DNA of 64,000 nucleotides. It comes from Ectobacillus funiculus. GTDB lineage: Bacteria; Bacillota; Bacilli; Bacillales; Bacillaceae_G. Below are positions 25,738 to 35,180 of the stretch, in pieces. Where the stretch lies: assembly GCF_042429435.1 (NCBI RefSeq), contig NZ_JBHMAF010000108.1; one strand, written 5' to 3'. The stretch's first letter is position 1; the number at the start of each line of letters is the position of its first letter. Under the pieces are notes generated by a model. It was not told the DNA's origin, did no database searches, and worked only from the letters and a program-made list of their open reading frames with translations. The translations under genes and the position numbers were made by a program.

Positions 25738-27168
25738 ATGCATTTTGTAAGGAGAGCAGCAATTGTTTTAATTATAGCAGCAGCCATTATCCGCTTTTTA
25801 TATACAAGTCCATTTGCTTCAACGTGGGATGAAGTGGATTTTGCTCTCGCGCTTGATGAGTATGATATAGCGAATATGCAGCCGCATTTTCCTGGATATC
25901 CGTTTTTTATTTTGGGAGGAATGGCGATCCATCATTGGATCGGCAACCCTACGCAGGCACTTGCTATCCTGAATGCCGCGCTGGCAGTAACCGCGATTTT
26001 TCCCATGTACAAACTGGCACGCCGTTATGTAACAGTTACACAATCTTTTATTGTTGTTGCGTTATTGCAAACAAGCAGCTATTTTTCGATTCTCGTCACG
26101 CAATCTATGTCAGAGGGAGCTGCGCTGTCAATTGTTTGGTGGTATATGTGGGTGCTCATAATTGCTTTTGAACAGAGGGGATTTCGTTTTCAAGTCCTGC
26201 CGCTTGTATTGTTTGCGCTTCTCATGGGAATCCGCTTATCGTATGCTCCGTTTGGGATTGGAATTATGTTTCTTTTATTTTGCAGGCACAATCGAAATGC
26301 AATGCGGGTTGTTTCCCTCATTTTGCTTGCCGCTTTACTGCAGTTAGTTTGGGTAAGTGCGCTTGTCTGGAATGTGGGAGGAATAGACGGACTTTTAAAG
26401 CTAGCCTTCGGATTTGTAGAGGGGCACTTTACAGAGTGGGGCGGGGCTGTGACAGAAACAAAAGAACCGATTGTGTCGAGGCTGTATCGCCTTGTTGTTA
26501 CCAATATTGTATACGTTGGCGTTCTTTCCAAATCGCTTGTTTCAGGTGTTATCCTTGCTTTGCTCGTTGCTTTCTTGGTGGTTCCTAAGAAGAGGCACCT
26601 TCATAGGGAGATGAAATGGGAGACGCGGCTGCTTGTTGCGATAACAGCAGTTTATTTTCTCTGGAATTTACTTGCACAAAATATTGATAAACCGAGACAT
26701 TCCTATCCAATTGTTATGCTCTTCTTGTTTTTGTTCGCCGTTTCCTCTGTAAAGGTGCGTCCCGTGAGTCAGTGGCTGCTTTTGGTGTTTTCTATCGCAC
26801 AGCTGGTGACCGGGCTGGCTTTTGTGAAAGAACAGGCTTCACAGGAACCGGCTACCTATCAACTCGCACGCTACCTAGAGGAGCGGAAACAGCCGCTTAT
26901 TGTATACACATGGGAGGAAACGAGAGTGATGGATTATTTGCGTGTATCATATGAACATGAGCGCTTCTACACATATGACTATTATTTACAAGACAAAAAA
27001 TATCGGCAAAATGATACAATATACGTTACGAACCACCTCATAGATGGATTTCGCAAGCAAGGGGCGCGGGTAGAAGGGAATCTGAAAAAGGTGGCAGAGT
27101 TCCGATCGAATCCTTTATTCGACCCAGTTTACAGTGAAATTATTTTATATGAATGGAGAAGCAACTAG
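25738..27168 (+). CDS. GT-C-type membrane glycosyltransferase (ArnT/PMT-like)
   Basis: A 476-residue protein with about ten membrane segments. Near the N-terminus, STWDEVDFALALDEYD gives the acidic loop after the first helix typical of lipid-linked-sugar transferases of the GT-C fold, followed by PHFPGYPFF. A soluble C-terminal tail starts near residue 370. The donor and acceptor are unknown. It lies 12 bases before uvrC and may be co-transcribed with it. Confidence 0.72.
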   Translation: MHFVRRAAIVLIIAAAIIRFLYTSPFASTWDEVDFALALDEYDIANMQPHFPGYPFFILGGMAIHHWIGNPTQALAILNAALAVTAIFPMYKLARRYVTVTQSFIVVALLQTSSYFSILVTQSMSEGAALSIVWWYMWVLIIAFEQRGFRFQVLPLVLFALLMGIRLSYAPFGIGIMFLLFCRHNRNAMRVVSLILLAALLQLVWVSALVWNVGGIDGLLKLAFGFVEGHFTEWGGAVTETKEPIVSRLYRLVVTNIVYVGVLSKSLVSGVILALLVAFLVVPKKRHLHREMKWETRLLVAITAVYFLWNLLAQNIDKPRHSYPIVMLFLFLFAVSSVKVRPVSQWLLLVFSIAQLVTGLAFVKEQASQEPATYQLARYLEERKQPLIVYTWEETRVMDYLRVSYEHERFYTYDYYLQDKKYRQNDTIYVTNHLIDGFRKQGARVEGNLKKVAEFRSNPLFDPVYSEIILYEWRSN

Positions 27169-27180
27169 AGGGGGAGAGGT

Positions 27181-28962
27181 ATGCAAGAGAAGCTACGTGA
27201 AAAACTGGCGGTTTTGCCGGATCAGCCGGGCTGTTATTTGATGAAGGACAAGCACGGCACGATTATTTATGTAGGCAAAGCAAAGGTGCTCAAAAATCGT
27301 GTGCGTTCTTATTTTACAGGAACGCACGACGGAAAAACGTATCGTCTGGTTAATGAGATTGCTGACTTTGAGTATATTGTTACGTCCTCAAATTTAGAGG
27401 CGCTTATTTTAGAATTAAATTTAATTAAAAAGCATGATCCGAAATACAATATTATGCTTAAGGATGACAAAAGCTATCCGTTTTTGAAAATTACGGCGGA
27501 AAAGCAGCCGCGTCTCGTTATCACGAGAACCGTCAAGAAGGATAAAGGAAGATATTTTGGACCATATCCAAATTCACAGGCAGCCCATGAAACGAAAAAG
27601 CTGCTTGATCGCATGTATCCATTGCGCAAATGCACAAACATTCCAGACAAGGTATGCTTGTATTATCATATGGGACAATGCTTAGCCCCCTGTATCAAGG
27701 ATGTGACGGAAGAGCAGAATAGGGAAATTGTTGACCAAATTACCCGTTTTTTAAATGGCGGTCATAAGGATATTCGCTCGGAGCTTGAGGTCAAAATGTA
27801 CGAAGCGGCTGAAAAGCTAGAGTTCGAACGTGCAAAGGAACTGCGGGATCAAATGGCTCATATGGACGCGCTCATGGAGAAGCAAAAAATGATTATGGGT
27901 GATTTACTTGATCGGGATATATTTGGCTATGCCATAGATAAAGGCTGGATGTGTGTACAAGTATTTTTTGTTCGCCAAGGAAAGCTAATTGAACGCGATG
28001 TTTCCATGTTCCCAATCTATGATGAGCCTGAGGAGGAATTTCTCACCTTCATTGGACAATTTTATGCACAGGATAATCATTTTAAGCCAAAGGAGATTGT
28101 ACTCCCAAATGCTATCGACCAAGAGTTGGCACAGCAATTTCTTGAGGTGGACGTCTCACAGCCAAAGACGGGCAAGCGGAAGGAGCTTGTTGATTTAGCC
28201 TCCAAGAATGCAGACATTGCTTTGAGGGAAAAGTTTTCTCTTATTGAACGTGATGAGGAGCGCACGATTAAAGCTGTGGAGAATTTAGGGAGGGCACTGG
28301 AGATTCCAACGCTGAGCCGAATTGAGGCGTTTGACAATTCGAATATTCAAGGAACAAATCCAGTTTCTGCAATGATTGTGTTTGTCGATGGCAAGCCGGA
28401 TAAAAAAGAGTATCGGAAATATAAAATTAAAACGGTGCAAGGACCTGACGATTATGAATCGATGCGTGAGGTTGTGCGGCGCCGTTATTCCCGTGTGCTG
28501 CGCGAACATCTTCCGCTTCCAGATCTTATTATTATTGATGGGGGAAAGGGACAGCTTGGCGCAGCAATAGATGTATTGGAGAATGAACTTGGCTTGTCTA
28601 TTCCAGTTGCTGGTCTGATGAAGGATGAAAAGCATCGTACATCGCAGCTTATTATAGGAGAGTCCGCGCGACCAATAGAACTGGAACGAAGCAGTCAGGA
28701 GTTTTATCTGCTGCAGCGTATCCAAGATGAGGTACACCGTTTTGCGATCACGTTTCATCGTCATTTGCACGGTAAGTCAGCCATTCAATCTGTACTTGAC
28801 GAGATCCCAGGTGTAGGAGAAAAACGAAGAAAGCAGCTTTTGAAGCATTTTGGTTCTGTTAAAAAGCTAAAGGAAGCATCAATCGAGGAAATTACAGCAG
28901 CCGGTGTGCCGAAGAATGTAGCTGAAGCAGTACGAAGTCACTTTGAACAAGCTTCCTTCTAG
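27181..28962 (+). CDS. uvrC: Excinuclease ABC subunit C
   Basis: A 593-residue nucleotide-excision-repair nuclease that makes both incisions with UvrB. A GIY-YIG domain lies at the N-terminus (PGCYLMKDKHGTIIYVGKAK), a UVR motif near 205-235, an RNase H-like C-terminal nuclease (IEAFDNSNIQGTNPV; IIDGGKGQL) and a closing helix-hairpin-helix pair (IPGVGEKRRKQLLKHFGS). Complete and of normal length. Confidence 0.96.
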   Translation: MQEKLREKLAVLPDQPGCYLMKDKHGTIIYVGKAKVLKNRVRSYFTGTHDGKTYRLVNEIADFEYIVTSSNLEALILELNLIKKHDPKYNIMLKDDKSYPFLKITAEKQPRLVITRTVKKDKGRYFGPYPNSQAAHETKKLLDRMYPLRKCTNIPDKVCLYYHMGQCLAPCIKDVTEEQNREIVDQITRFLNGGHKDIRSELEVKMYEAAEKLEFERAKELRDQMAHMDALMEKQKMIMGDLLDRDIFGYAIDKGWMCVQVFFVRQGKLIERDVSMFPIYDEPEEEFLTFIGQFYAQDNHFKPKEIVLPNAIDQELAQQFLEVDVSQPKTGKRKELVDLASKNADIALREKFSLIERDEERTIKAVENLGRALEIPTLSRIEAFDNSNIQGTNPVSAMIVFVDGKPDKKEYRKYKIKTVQGPDDYESMREVVRRRYSRVLREHLPLPDLIIIDGGKGQLGAAIDVLENELGLSIPVAGLMKDEKHRTSQLIIGESARPIELERSSQEFYLLQRIQDEVHRFAITFHRHLHGKSAIQSVLDEIPGVGEKRRKQLLKHFGSVKKLKEASIEEITAAGVPKNVAEAVRSHFEQASF

Positions 28963-29062
28963 CACTATAGGAGAGTATAAATTTCCAGCTAGAAGTCATT
29001 TGGCAGGAGTAAAGTAGAAGCGAAACTTCGCTTCTGTCTTCGCCTAATGACTCGCCAGTCGG
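28963..29062 (+). repeat. Dispersed repeat, copy H (diverged)
   Basis: It begins CACTATAGGAGAGTATAAAT, shares the middle CTTCTGTCTTCGCC and ends CTCGCCAGTCGG without the closing arm. One of the most diverged copies, directly after uvrC. Confidence 0.7.
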
Positions 29063-29225
29063 TTATAACTTACATGATGTTATAATGGTAATAGATGCTT
29101 ATTTCATTTTCAGCTGATAGCTTGGCGCGAAGGGCTTGTGTGCAGGACAAGGAAGAAATTATGAGCAGATGGAAAAAACGGAAGTGTTTCCCGTGTTGGC
29201 ACGGAAATTTGCAACTGTTACAATA

Positions 29226-29265
29226 GGTAGACGAAACAATTGAGCAGTTGCTTGCTTCGTCTACC
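29226..29265. other. Stem-loop in the uvrC-yslB interval
   Basis: Perfect 10-bp stem GGTAGACGAA / TTCGTCTACC with a 20-base loop, in the 235-bp interval where lysC would be expected in B. subtilis. No lysine-riboswitch sequence or lysC fragment was recognised. Confidence 0.4.
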
Positions 29266-29278
29266 GTATAAAACATAA

Positions 29279-29300
29279 AAAGCCAGCAAAAGCCGGCTTA
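29279..29300 (-). terminator. Terminator of yslB
   Basis: Read on the minus strand: AGCCGGC, loop TTTT, GCTGGCT, then TTTT. It overlaps the yslB stop region. Confidence 0.7.
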
Positions 29301-29744
29301 TGTATTAAGAGGATCCTTTGCATCCCATTTCACGGTAAATAGTACTTTTTCAGAGCGTTTTTTCGGGTCTTCATATGCTTCAGCAATTACTTGGCGCTGC
29401 TGCTGCGTTTGCTGTGCAAGAAAACCCGCTTCTAATTGATAGGTTGTATTTTGTTTATTCTTGTAGCGTTCCCCAATAAGCGGACTCGTCAGTTGTAATT
29501 GCAGCTCACGTCGGTTTTGCTCAACGATGCTTAAGTCACCCCAGCCGGCTTGCCGGAAAAAAACGATAATATCTTCAAAGGTTTCTAGTGTGTACTTCCT
29601 GGCAAGGTTTTTTCCTGCCCAGTATAATATCCGATCTAATTCTTTGCCAATAATATCTGGAAGAAGCTCTTCACGAATTAACTCGTAGGCGAAAGCATTT
29701 ATTGGAATTGTTAGTAATTGTTCTATATTTGTTTTGTTGCTCAC
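29298..29744 (-). CDS. yslB: DUF2507 / YslB family protein
   Basis: A 148-residue soluble protein. Position next to sdhC and length fit B. subtilis YslB (DUF2507), and the phrase REELLPDIIGKELDRILYWAG is typical of the heme-NO-binding-like fold of this family. Function unknown. It is divergent from sdhC. Confidence 0.82.
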   Translation of the reverse strand: MSNKTNIEQLLTIPINAFAYELIREELLPDIIGKELDRILYWAGKNLARKYTLETFEDIIVFFRQAGWGDLSIVEQNRRELQLQLTSPLIGERYKNKQNTTYQLEAGFLAQQTQQQRQVIAEAYEDPKKRSEKVLFTVKWDAKDPLNT

Positions 29745-29897
29745 GAGATTTCCCCTCTTTCTTTTCTGTCGTTATTATATAACATTTTGATAAAAGAAAC
29801 ACATAATTTCGCTAGAATGTTACAAAAGCATTACGATGTTTTAACAGGTATCAATGCACTTCTTGAAATTTTATACAGATATTGTGTATCCGTTTTC

Positions 29898-29927
29898 TTG
29901 ACGCTCTTAGGAAGTTAGGAGTAAAAT
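29898..29927 (+). promoter_or_regulatory. Candidate sdhCAB promoter
   Basis: TTGACG, 18-base spacer, TAAAAT, about 130 bases before sdhC. The remainder of the 315-base interval holds no recognised gene. Confidence 0.45.
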
Positions 29928-30059
29928 GGATTTGTCATAAATTATACTGTAATATTTTGAATAGTTTTTACAATCTTTTTCAGAGAATGAAAGAAATGCT
30001 ATTGTCTGAAAATAATAATTTATGATGTGAGCTAAACATTCAAGGGGGGTAATGGGAAG

Positions 30060-30686
30060 ATGAAAGGGCAAGAATTTGCTTACCGTAAATGGCACTCTTT
30101 ATTAGGAGTCATTCCTGTCGGTATTTTTTTGACACAACACTTAGTAGTAAACCATTTTGCTACGGCGGGCGCAGAAGCGTTCAACAAAGCTTCCGGATTT
30201 ATGGAACACCTACCATTCCGAATTTTCTTAGAAACGTTTGTGATTTTTTTACCATTGTTGTATCACGCGGTATATGGAATTTATATTGCATTCACTGCTA
30301 AGCATAATGTTAATGCTTACAGTTATTTCCGTAACTGGATGTTTTCGATTCAGCGTTTTACGGGCGTATTCCTCGTTGTTTTTATCGCTTGGCACGTTTG
30401 GCAGACACGTATTGCCGCTGCATTAGGACAAGAAGTGGATTACGAAATGATGGAAAATATTTTAAGCAATCCTGGTATGTTTATATTTTATACAATAGGT
30501 GTGTTATCAGCAGTATTCCATCTTGCTAATGGATTATGGTCATTTTTCATTAGTTGGGGCATTACAGTTTCACCGCGTTCACAGCGCATATCTACTTATG
30601 TAACATTGGCGATTTTCTTTGCACTATCTATAGTAGGAATTCGTGCTTTGTTCGCATTCGTGGATCCTCAGTTAGCAAATATGTAA
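30060..30686 (+). CDS. sdhC: Succinate dehydrogenase cytochrome b558 subunit
   Basis: A 208-residue membrane anchor with five membrane segments that binds two b hemes and passes electrons from SdhB to menaquinone. Conserved histidines include those in RKWHSLLG, QHLVVNH, LYHAVYGIYI and VFHLANGLWSF. GGGGGG ribosome site. First of sdhCAB. Confidence 0.95.
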   Translation: MKGQEFAYRKWHSLLGVIPVGIFLTQHLVVNHFATAGAEAFNKASGFMEHLPFRIFLETFVIFLPLLYHAVYGIYIAFTAKHNVNAYSYFRNWMFSIQRFTGVFLVVFIAWHVWQTRIAAALGQEVDYEMMENILSNPGMFIFYTIGVLSAVFHLANGLWSFFISWGITVSPRSQRISTYVTLAIFFALSIVGIRALFAFVDPQLANM

Positions 30687-30698
30687 GGAGTGGAGAGC

Positions 30699-32495
30699 AT
30701 GAAAGGGAAACTAATCGTAGTTGGCGGCGGCTTGGCCGGCTTAATGGCAACAATTAAAGGAGCGGAAGCAGGAGTTAAGGTTGACCTATTCTCGCTTGTT
30801 CCAGTAAAACGTTCTCACTCTGTTTGTGCGCAGGGCGGTATTAACGGCGCTGTTAACACAAAGGGTGAAGGGGATTCTCCATGGGAGCATTTTGATGACA
30901 CGGTATACGGCGGCGACTTCTTAGCGGATCAGCCTCCTGTTAAGGCGATGTGCGATGCGGCTCCTGGAGTTATTCACTTAATGGATCGTATGGGTGTTAT
31001 GTTTAACCGTACGGATGAAGGTCTTCTTGACTTCCGCCGCTTTGGAGGTACGAAGCACCACCGCACAGCGTTTGCAGGCGCGACGACTGGTCAGCAGCTG
31101 TTATATGCATTAGATGAGCAGGTGCGCCGTCATGAGGTGGCCGGTCTTGTTGAAAAATTTGAAGGCTGGGAGTTTTTGCGTGTTGTTGTAGATGATGAGG
31201 GTGTCTGTCGTGGAATTGTGGCTCAAAACTTACAATCATCTGAAATTAAAAGCTTCCAAGCTGATGCTGTTATTATGGCGACAGGCGGCCCCGGTATTAT
31301 TTTCGGAAAATCTACAAACTCAATTATTAACACGGGTACAGCGGCTTCTGCTGTCTATCAGCAAGGCGCAATCTATGCAAATGGTGAGTTTATCCAAATT
31401 CATCCGACAGCAATTCCTGGAGACGATAAGCTTCGTCTCATGAGTGAATCTGCACGCGGTGAGGGCGGACGTGTTTGGACATATAAAGATGGCAAGCCTT
31501 GGTATTTCTTGGAGGAGAAATATCCAGCGTACGGAAACCTTGTACCGCGTGATATTGCAACTCGTGAAATCTTTGACGTGTGCGTAAATCAAAAGCTTGG
31601 TGTGAACGGCGAAAACATGGTGTATCTAGATTTATCTCATAAGGATCCAAAAGAGCTTGATATCAAACTGGGCGGTATTATTGAAATTTATGAGAAGTTC
31701 ACGGGCGACGATCCGCGCAAGCTGCCGATGAAAATCTTCCCGGCTGTTCACTATTCGATGGGCGGATTATGGGTAGATTACAACCAAATGACAAATATTC
31801 CAGGGTTGTTCGCGGCAGGTGAGTGTGATTTCTCTATGCACGGAGCAAACCGTTTAGGAGCAAACTCCTTATTATCCGCTATTTACGGCGGTATGGTAGC
31901 AGGACCAAATGCGATTGAGTACATGAAGGGTCTTGAAAAGTCGGCTGATGCTGTATCTGTTTCTGTTTATGAGCAAAACGAGCTTGCGGAAATTGAAAGA
32001 TACAACAACATTTTGGCTATGAACGGAACTGAGAATGCGTATGTGCTTCATAAAGAGCTTGGAGAATGGATGACGGACAATGTAACAGTTGTACGTTACA
32101 ACGAAAAGCTTCTTCAAACGGATAATAAGATTCAGGAGCTGCTGGAACGTTATCAGCGCATCAACATTAATGATACAGCAAAATGGAGCAACCAAGGAGC
32201 TTCCTTTACTCGTCAGTTAGAAAACATGCTGCACTTAGCTCGTGTCATTACGCTTGGCGCATATAACCGTAATGAAAGCCGCGGAGCGCATTATAAACCA
32301 GAATTCCCAGAGCGTAACGATGAACAGTTTATGAAGCATACAATGGCAAGCTTCGATGCAAAGACGAAGGAGCCAGTATTCTCTTATAAAGATGTAGATG
32401 TAGATTTAATCGCACCGCGTAAACGCGACTATACTACAGATAAGAAGAAGAAAAATGAAACGGCAGAACAGAAGGGGGATAAGCAACATGTCTGA
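30699..32495 (+). CDS. sdhA: Succinate dehydrogenase flavoprotein subunit
   Basis: A 598-residue catalytic subunit. The start is ATG 30699 behind AAGGAG. FAD-binding VVGGGLAGLMATI at the N-terminus, the covalent-flavin region RSHSVCAQGGINGA, and the active-site segment HPTAIPGDDKLRLMSESARG. It converts succinate to fumarate in the TCA cycle. Close to B. subtilis SdhA along its whole length. Confidence 0.97.
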   Translation: MKGKLIVVGGGLAGLMATIKGAEAGVKVDLFSLVPVKRSHSVCAQGGINGAVNTKGEGDSPWEHFDDTVYGGDFLADQPPVKAMCDAAPGVIHLMDRMGVMFNRTDEGLLDFRRFGGTKHHRTAFAGATTGQQLLYALDEQVRRHEVAGLVEKFEGWEFLRVVVDDEGVCRGIVAQNLQSSEIKSFQADAVIMATGGPGIIFGKSTNSIINTGTAASAVYQQGAIYANGEFIQIHPTAIPGDDKLRLMSESARGEGGRVWTYKDGKPWYFLEEKYPAYGNLVPRDIATREIFDVCVNQKLGVNGENMVYLDLSHKDPKELDIKLGGIIEIYEKFTGDDPRKLPMKIFPAVHYSMGGLWVDYNQMTNIPGLFAAGECDFSMHGANRLGANSLLSAIYGGMVAGPNAIEYMKGLEKSADAVSVSVYEQNELAEIERYNNILAMNGTENAYVLHKELGEWMTDNVTVVRYNEKLLQTDNKIQELLERYQRININDTAKWSNQGASFTRQLENMLHLARVITLGAYNRNESRGAHYKPEFPERNDEQFMKHTMASFDAKTKEPVFSYKDVDVDLIAPRKRDYTTDKKKKNETAEQKGDKQHV

Positions 32496-33249
32496 TAAAC
32501 AAATCCGCCTCATTATTACAAGACAAGACTCGCCGGACGCACAACCGTATGAACAAGAGTTTGCAATTCCTTATCGTCCGAATATGAACGTTATCTCGGC
32601 ATTGATGGAAATTCGTCGTAACCCGGTTGATACAAAGGGAAACCAAACAACACCAGTTGCTTGGGATATGAACTGTTTGGAGGAAGTATGCGGCGCATGT
32701 TCTATGGTTATTAACGGCAAACCGCGTCAATCCTGTACTGCGCTTGTTGATAAGCTTGAACAGCCAATCCGTTTGCAGCCAATGAAAACATTCCCGGTTG
32801 TACGTGATTTGCAAATTGACCGTAGCCGCATGTTCAACGCCTTAAAGCGCGTAAAAGCATGGGTGCCAATCGACGGTACGTACGATCTTGGTCCAGGACC
32901 ACGTATGCCAGAGAAGAAACGTCAATGGGCGTATGAGTTATCAAAATGTATGACCTGCGGCGTTTGCTTAGAGGCTTGCCCGAACGTAAACGAGAAATCT
33001 TCCTTTATTGGGCCGGCTCCATTATCGCAAGCGCGTCTGTTCAATGCACATCCAACAGGTTCTCTGCATAAAGCAGAGCGTCTGCGTACCCTGATGGGCG
33101 ATGGTGGACTTGCAAACTGCGGAAATTCGCAAAACTGCGTACAATCCTGTCCAAAAGGAATTCCGCTCACAACATCAATCGCTGCCTTGAACCGCGATAC
33201 AACATTCCAATCGTTCAAGGATTTCTTTGGCAGTGACAATAACTATTAA
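32488..33249 (+). CDS. sdhB: Succinate dehydrogenase iron-sulfur subunit
   Basis: A 253-residue subunit. The start is ATG 32488 (MSDKQIRLIITRQD) behind AAGGGGG, overlapping sdhA by 8 bases. The 2Fe-2S cysteines lie in MNCLEEVCGACSM; the 4Fe-4S and 3Fe-4S cysteines are in CMTCGVCLEACPN, NCGNSQNCVQSCPKG. It relays electrons from SdhA to SdhC. Confidence 0.96.
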   Translation: MSDKQIRLIITRQDSPDAQPYEQEFAIPYRPNMNVISALMEIRRNPVDTKGNQTTPVAWDMNCLEEVCGACSMVINGKPRQSCTALVDKLEQPIRLQPMKTFPVVRDLQIDRSRMFNALKRVKAWVPIDGTYDLGPGPRMPEKKRQWAYELSKCMTCGVCLEACPNVNEKSSFIGPAPLSQARLFNAHPTGSLHKAERLRTLMGDGGLANCGNSQNCVQSCPKGIPLTTSIAALNRDTTFQSFKDFFGSDNNY

Positions 33250-33259
33250 TCTGTCAGCT

Positions 33260-33289
33260 ATCGCCTCTTCCTACAGAAGGGGCGATTTT
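33260..33289 (+). terminator. Terminator after sdhB
   Basis: 11-bp stem ATCGCCTCTTC / GAAGGGGCGAT (one wobble pair) and T4. Confidence 0.85.
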
Positions 33290-33292
33290 CAT

Positions 33293-33425
33293 AAAGAAAA
33301 CTCGGCCGAGTGGCGAGCCCTGCCTTTGGGCGAAGACAGAGGCGTAGTTGCGCTTATACTGTATTCCTAAAATTTCTCACTACGTCGAATTGACTTCTAG
33401 CTAGAAATTTATACTTTCTTACAGT
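33293..33425 (-). repeat. Dispersed repeat, copy I (full, the only inverted copy)
   Basis: The one copy in minus orientation. Its closing hairpin differs (CTCGGCCGAG within the arm) but remains self-complementary. Confidence 0.9.
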
Positions 33426-33505
33426 ACAGGATGCTCTAGCTGCAAGCAGTAAAAAAGGTTTCTTATATAATGCTTCACCTTGTGAAATGATTAGGGGGCG
33501 CTGGA

Positions 33506-33955
33506 ATGAAACACATATCATATGTTGAAAATGCTCTGGAATGGGAAAAGGAATTTAGCTTTTTTATACCGGTAAAAGTTCGTTTTTCAGAAACGGATAT
33601 GTTCGGTCACCTCAATAATAAAGCTCCATTTACATACTTTGAAGAGGCACGGATTGAATTTTTTAAGGAGCTTGGCTTTATGCAAAAGTGGATGGATAAA
33701 AAGACGGAAGCAATGATTGTTGTGGCAAACCAGCAATGCGATTATTTGAAGCAGGTGTATTTTGATGAACAGCTACGGGTGTATGTAAAGATACAATCTG
33801 TGGGAACCTCTTCCGCTGACTTGCATTATATGGTGAAAAATGAAGCCGGAGAAATCTGTCTTGCAGCAAGAGGGACTATTGTGCAGGTTTCGAGAACAAC
33901 AGGAAAAGGTTTGCCGTGGTCTGACGAATGGAAAGCGAAATTGCTTGAGAGATAA
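33506..33955 (+). CDS. ysmA: Acyl-CoA thioesterase, 4HBT family
   Basis: A 149-residue hotdog-fold protein with the 4HBT signature VRFSETDMFGHLNNKAPFTY (D and HLNN). It would hydrolyse an acyl-CoA thioester; substrate unknown. Placed directly downstream of sdhB, as ysmA is in B. subtilis, where gerE follows; here about 5 kb are inserted before gerE. Confidence 0.82.
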   Translation: MKHISYVENALEWEKEFSFFIPVKVRFSETDMFGHLNNKAPFTYFEEARIEFFKELGFMQKWMDKKTEAMIVVANQQCDYLKQVYFDEQLRVYVKIQSVGTSSADLHYMVKNEAGEICLAARGTIVQVSRTTGKGLPWSDEWKAKLLER

Positions 33956-34085
33956 TTCATATAAAAGACCTCTCTTCATTCTCTGAAAAATAGTTCCTCT
34001 ACCACCCTATATAAGTAGAAGAAAAAGATTTTATGAAGCGGGGAATTTCGGTTTGGGACATTGTCTAGTTTCTGTTTTTAGTACA

Positions 34086-34129
34086 ACCCCACACAACGGA
34101 AAATGCCCTTCCCTTTGTGTGGGGTGTTT
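34086..34129. terminator. Terminator between convergent genes
   Basis: Perfect 11-bp stem ACCCCACACAA / TTGTGTGGGGT with an 18-base loop, then GTTTT. It lies between ysmA (+) and the glycosyltransferase (-). Confidence 0.8.
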
Positions 34130-34162
34130 TGCTGCCTGTGTCCGTTTTTCTTATGAAGAGAT

Positions 34163-35176
34163 TCAGGATGTTTTTTCTTGTTCCTCTTGAGAGGAGGATA
34201 CGGACCATTCCTGTGTTTGAATTTGTCTAGAGTACAGATCAGTCTCAATTGTGTAACGAGGTCGTTGTTTCACCTCTACATACATTTTTCCGATATACTC
34301 TCCAATTAATCCGATGCTCATAAGCTGAATACCGCCTAATAACCAGATTGAAATGACGATGGATGTCCATCCTGGCGTTGTAAAACCAAGGAAACGCTGA
34401 CCGAGCGCATAGACCCCGCAAACCAGGCTTAGCAAGAAGACGCACATTCCGATAATCGTAATCCAGCGAATTGGCGTTATGCTAAAGGATGTAATGCCAT
34501 CAAAGGCAAAAGACAGCATTTTTTTTAACGGATACTTCGATTCGCCCGCAAAACGTGCTTTTCTCTCATATGTAACAAAAGTGGAACGAAAGCCAAGAAG
34601 CGGAATAATGCCGCGCAAAAATACATTGCGTTCTTCATACAGGCTTAGTTCATCAAGGGCACGTTTGCTAAGCAAGCGATAATCGGCATGATTATGTACA
34701 ATATTCACGCCTGCTTTATGTAAGAAGCGGTAAAACCAAACAGCGCTTGTTCTCTTAAAAAATGTATCTGTATCCCGTTTGCTTCGTACACCATACACAA
34801 TATCATAGCCCTCTTGATATTTTAGAATAAAATCGCGAATAACGGCAATATCGTCCTGTAAATCAGCATCAATGGAAATGACGCAGTCAGAATATTCCCT
34901 TGCCGATAAAATGCCAGCAAGGAGCGCACGTTGATGACCGACGTTGCGCGCTAGCTTAATACCCGTTAAAAATGGATTTATCTTGCTAACTTCCCCTATA
35001 AGATTCCATGTCGCATCCTTGCTTCCATCATCTACAAATAGAAGCTTGCTCCTTGCGTGGATAAGCTCCTCTCGGATTAGCTTTGCCAGTACAACTGAAA
35101 GCTGTCCAATGGTTTCTTTCATTACTTTCTCTTCGTTATAACAAGGTACCACAATTGTTAAAATAGGTTCTGTCAT
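34163..35176 (-). CDS. GtrB/DPM1-like family 2 glycosyltransferase
   Basis: A 337-residue polyprenyl-phosphate sugar transferase: ILTIVVPCYNEEKVM, FVDDGSKDATW, SIDADLQDD and two C-terminal membrane helices (about 235-260 and 270-295). The start is ATG 35176, with AAGGAG upstream on the minus strand; a longer frame overlaps the upstream gene. It starts 4 bases after the DUF6044 protein gene, forming a two-gene operon that resembles ykoS-ykoT of B. subtilis (recalled). It would load a sugar on undecaprenyl phosphate for the partner. Confidence 0.85.
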   Translation of the reverse strand: MTEPILTIVVPCYNEEKVMKETIGQLSVVLAKLIREELIHARSKLLFVDDGSKDATWNLIGEVSKINPFLTGIKLARNVGHQRALLAGILSAREYSDCVISIDADLQDDIAVIRDFILKYQEGYDIVYGVRSKRDTDTFFKRTSAVWFYRFLHKAGVNIVHNHADYRLLSKRALDELSLYEERNVFLRGIIPLLGFRSTFVTYERKARFAGESKYPLKKMLSFAFDGITSFSITPIRWITIIGMCVFLLSLVCGVYALGQRFLGFTTPGWTSIVISIWLLGGIQLMSIGLIGEYIGKMYVEVKQRPRYTIETDLYSRQIQTQEWSVSSSQEEQEKTS

Positions 35177-35180
35177 GATG

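Noticed and set aside
29063..29297. Lysine riboswitch or lysC remnant between uvrC and yslB
   Set aside because: The interval has one stem-loop but none of the conserved L-box segments and no aspartokinase codons.
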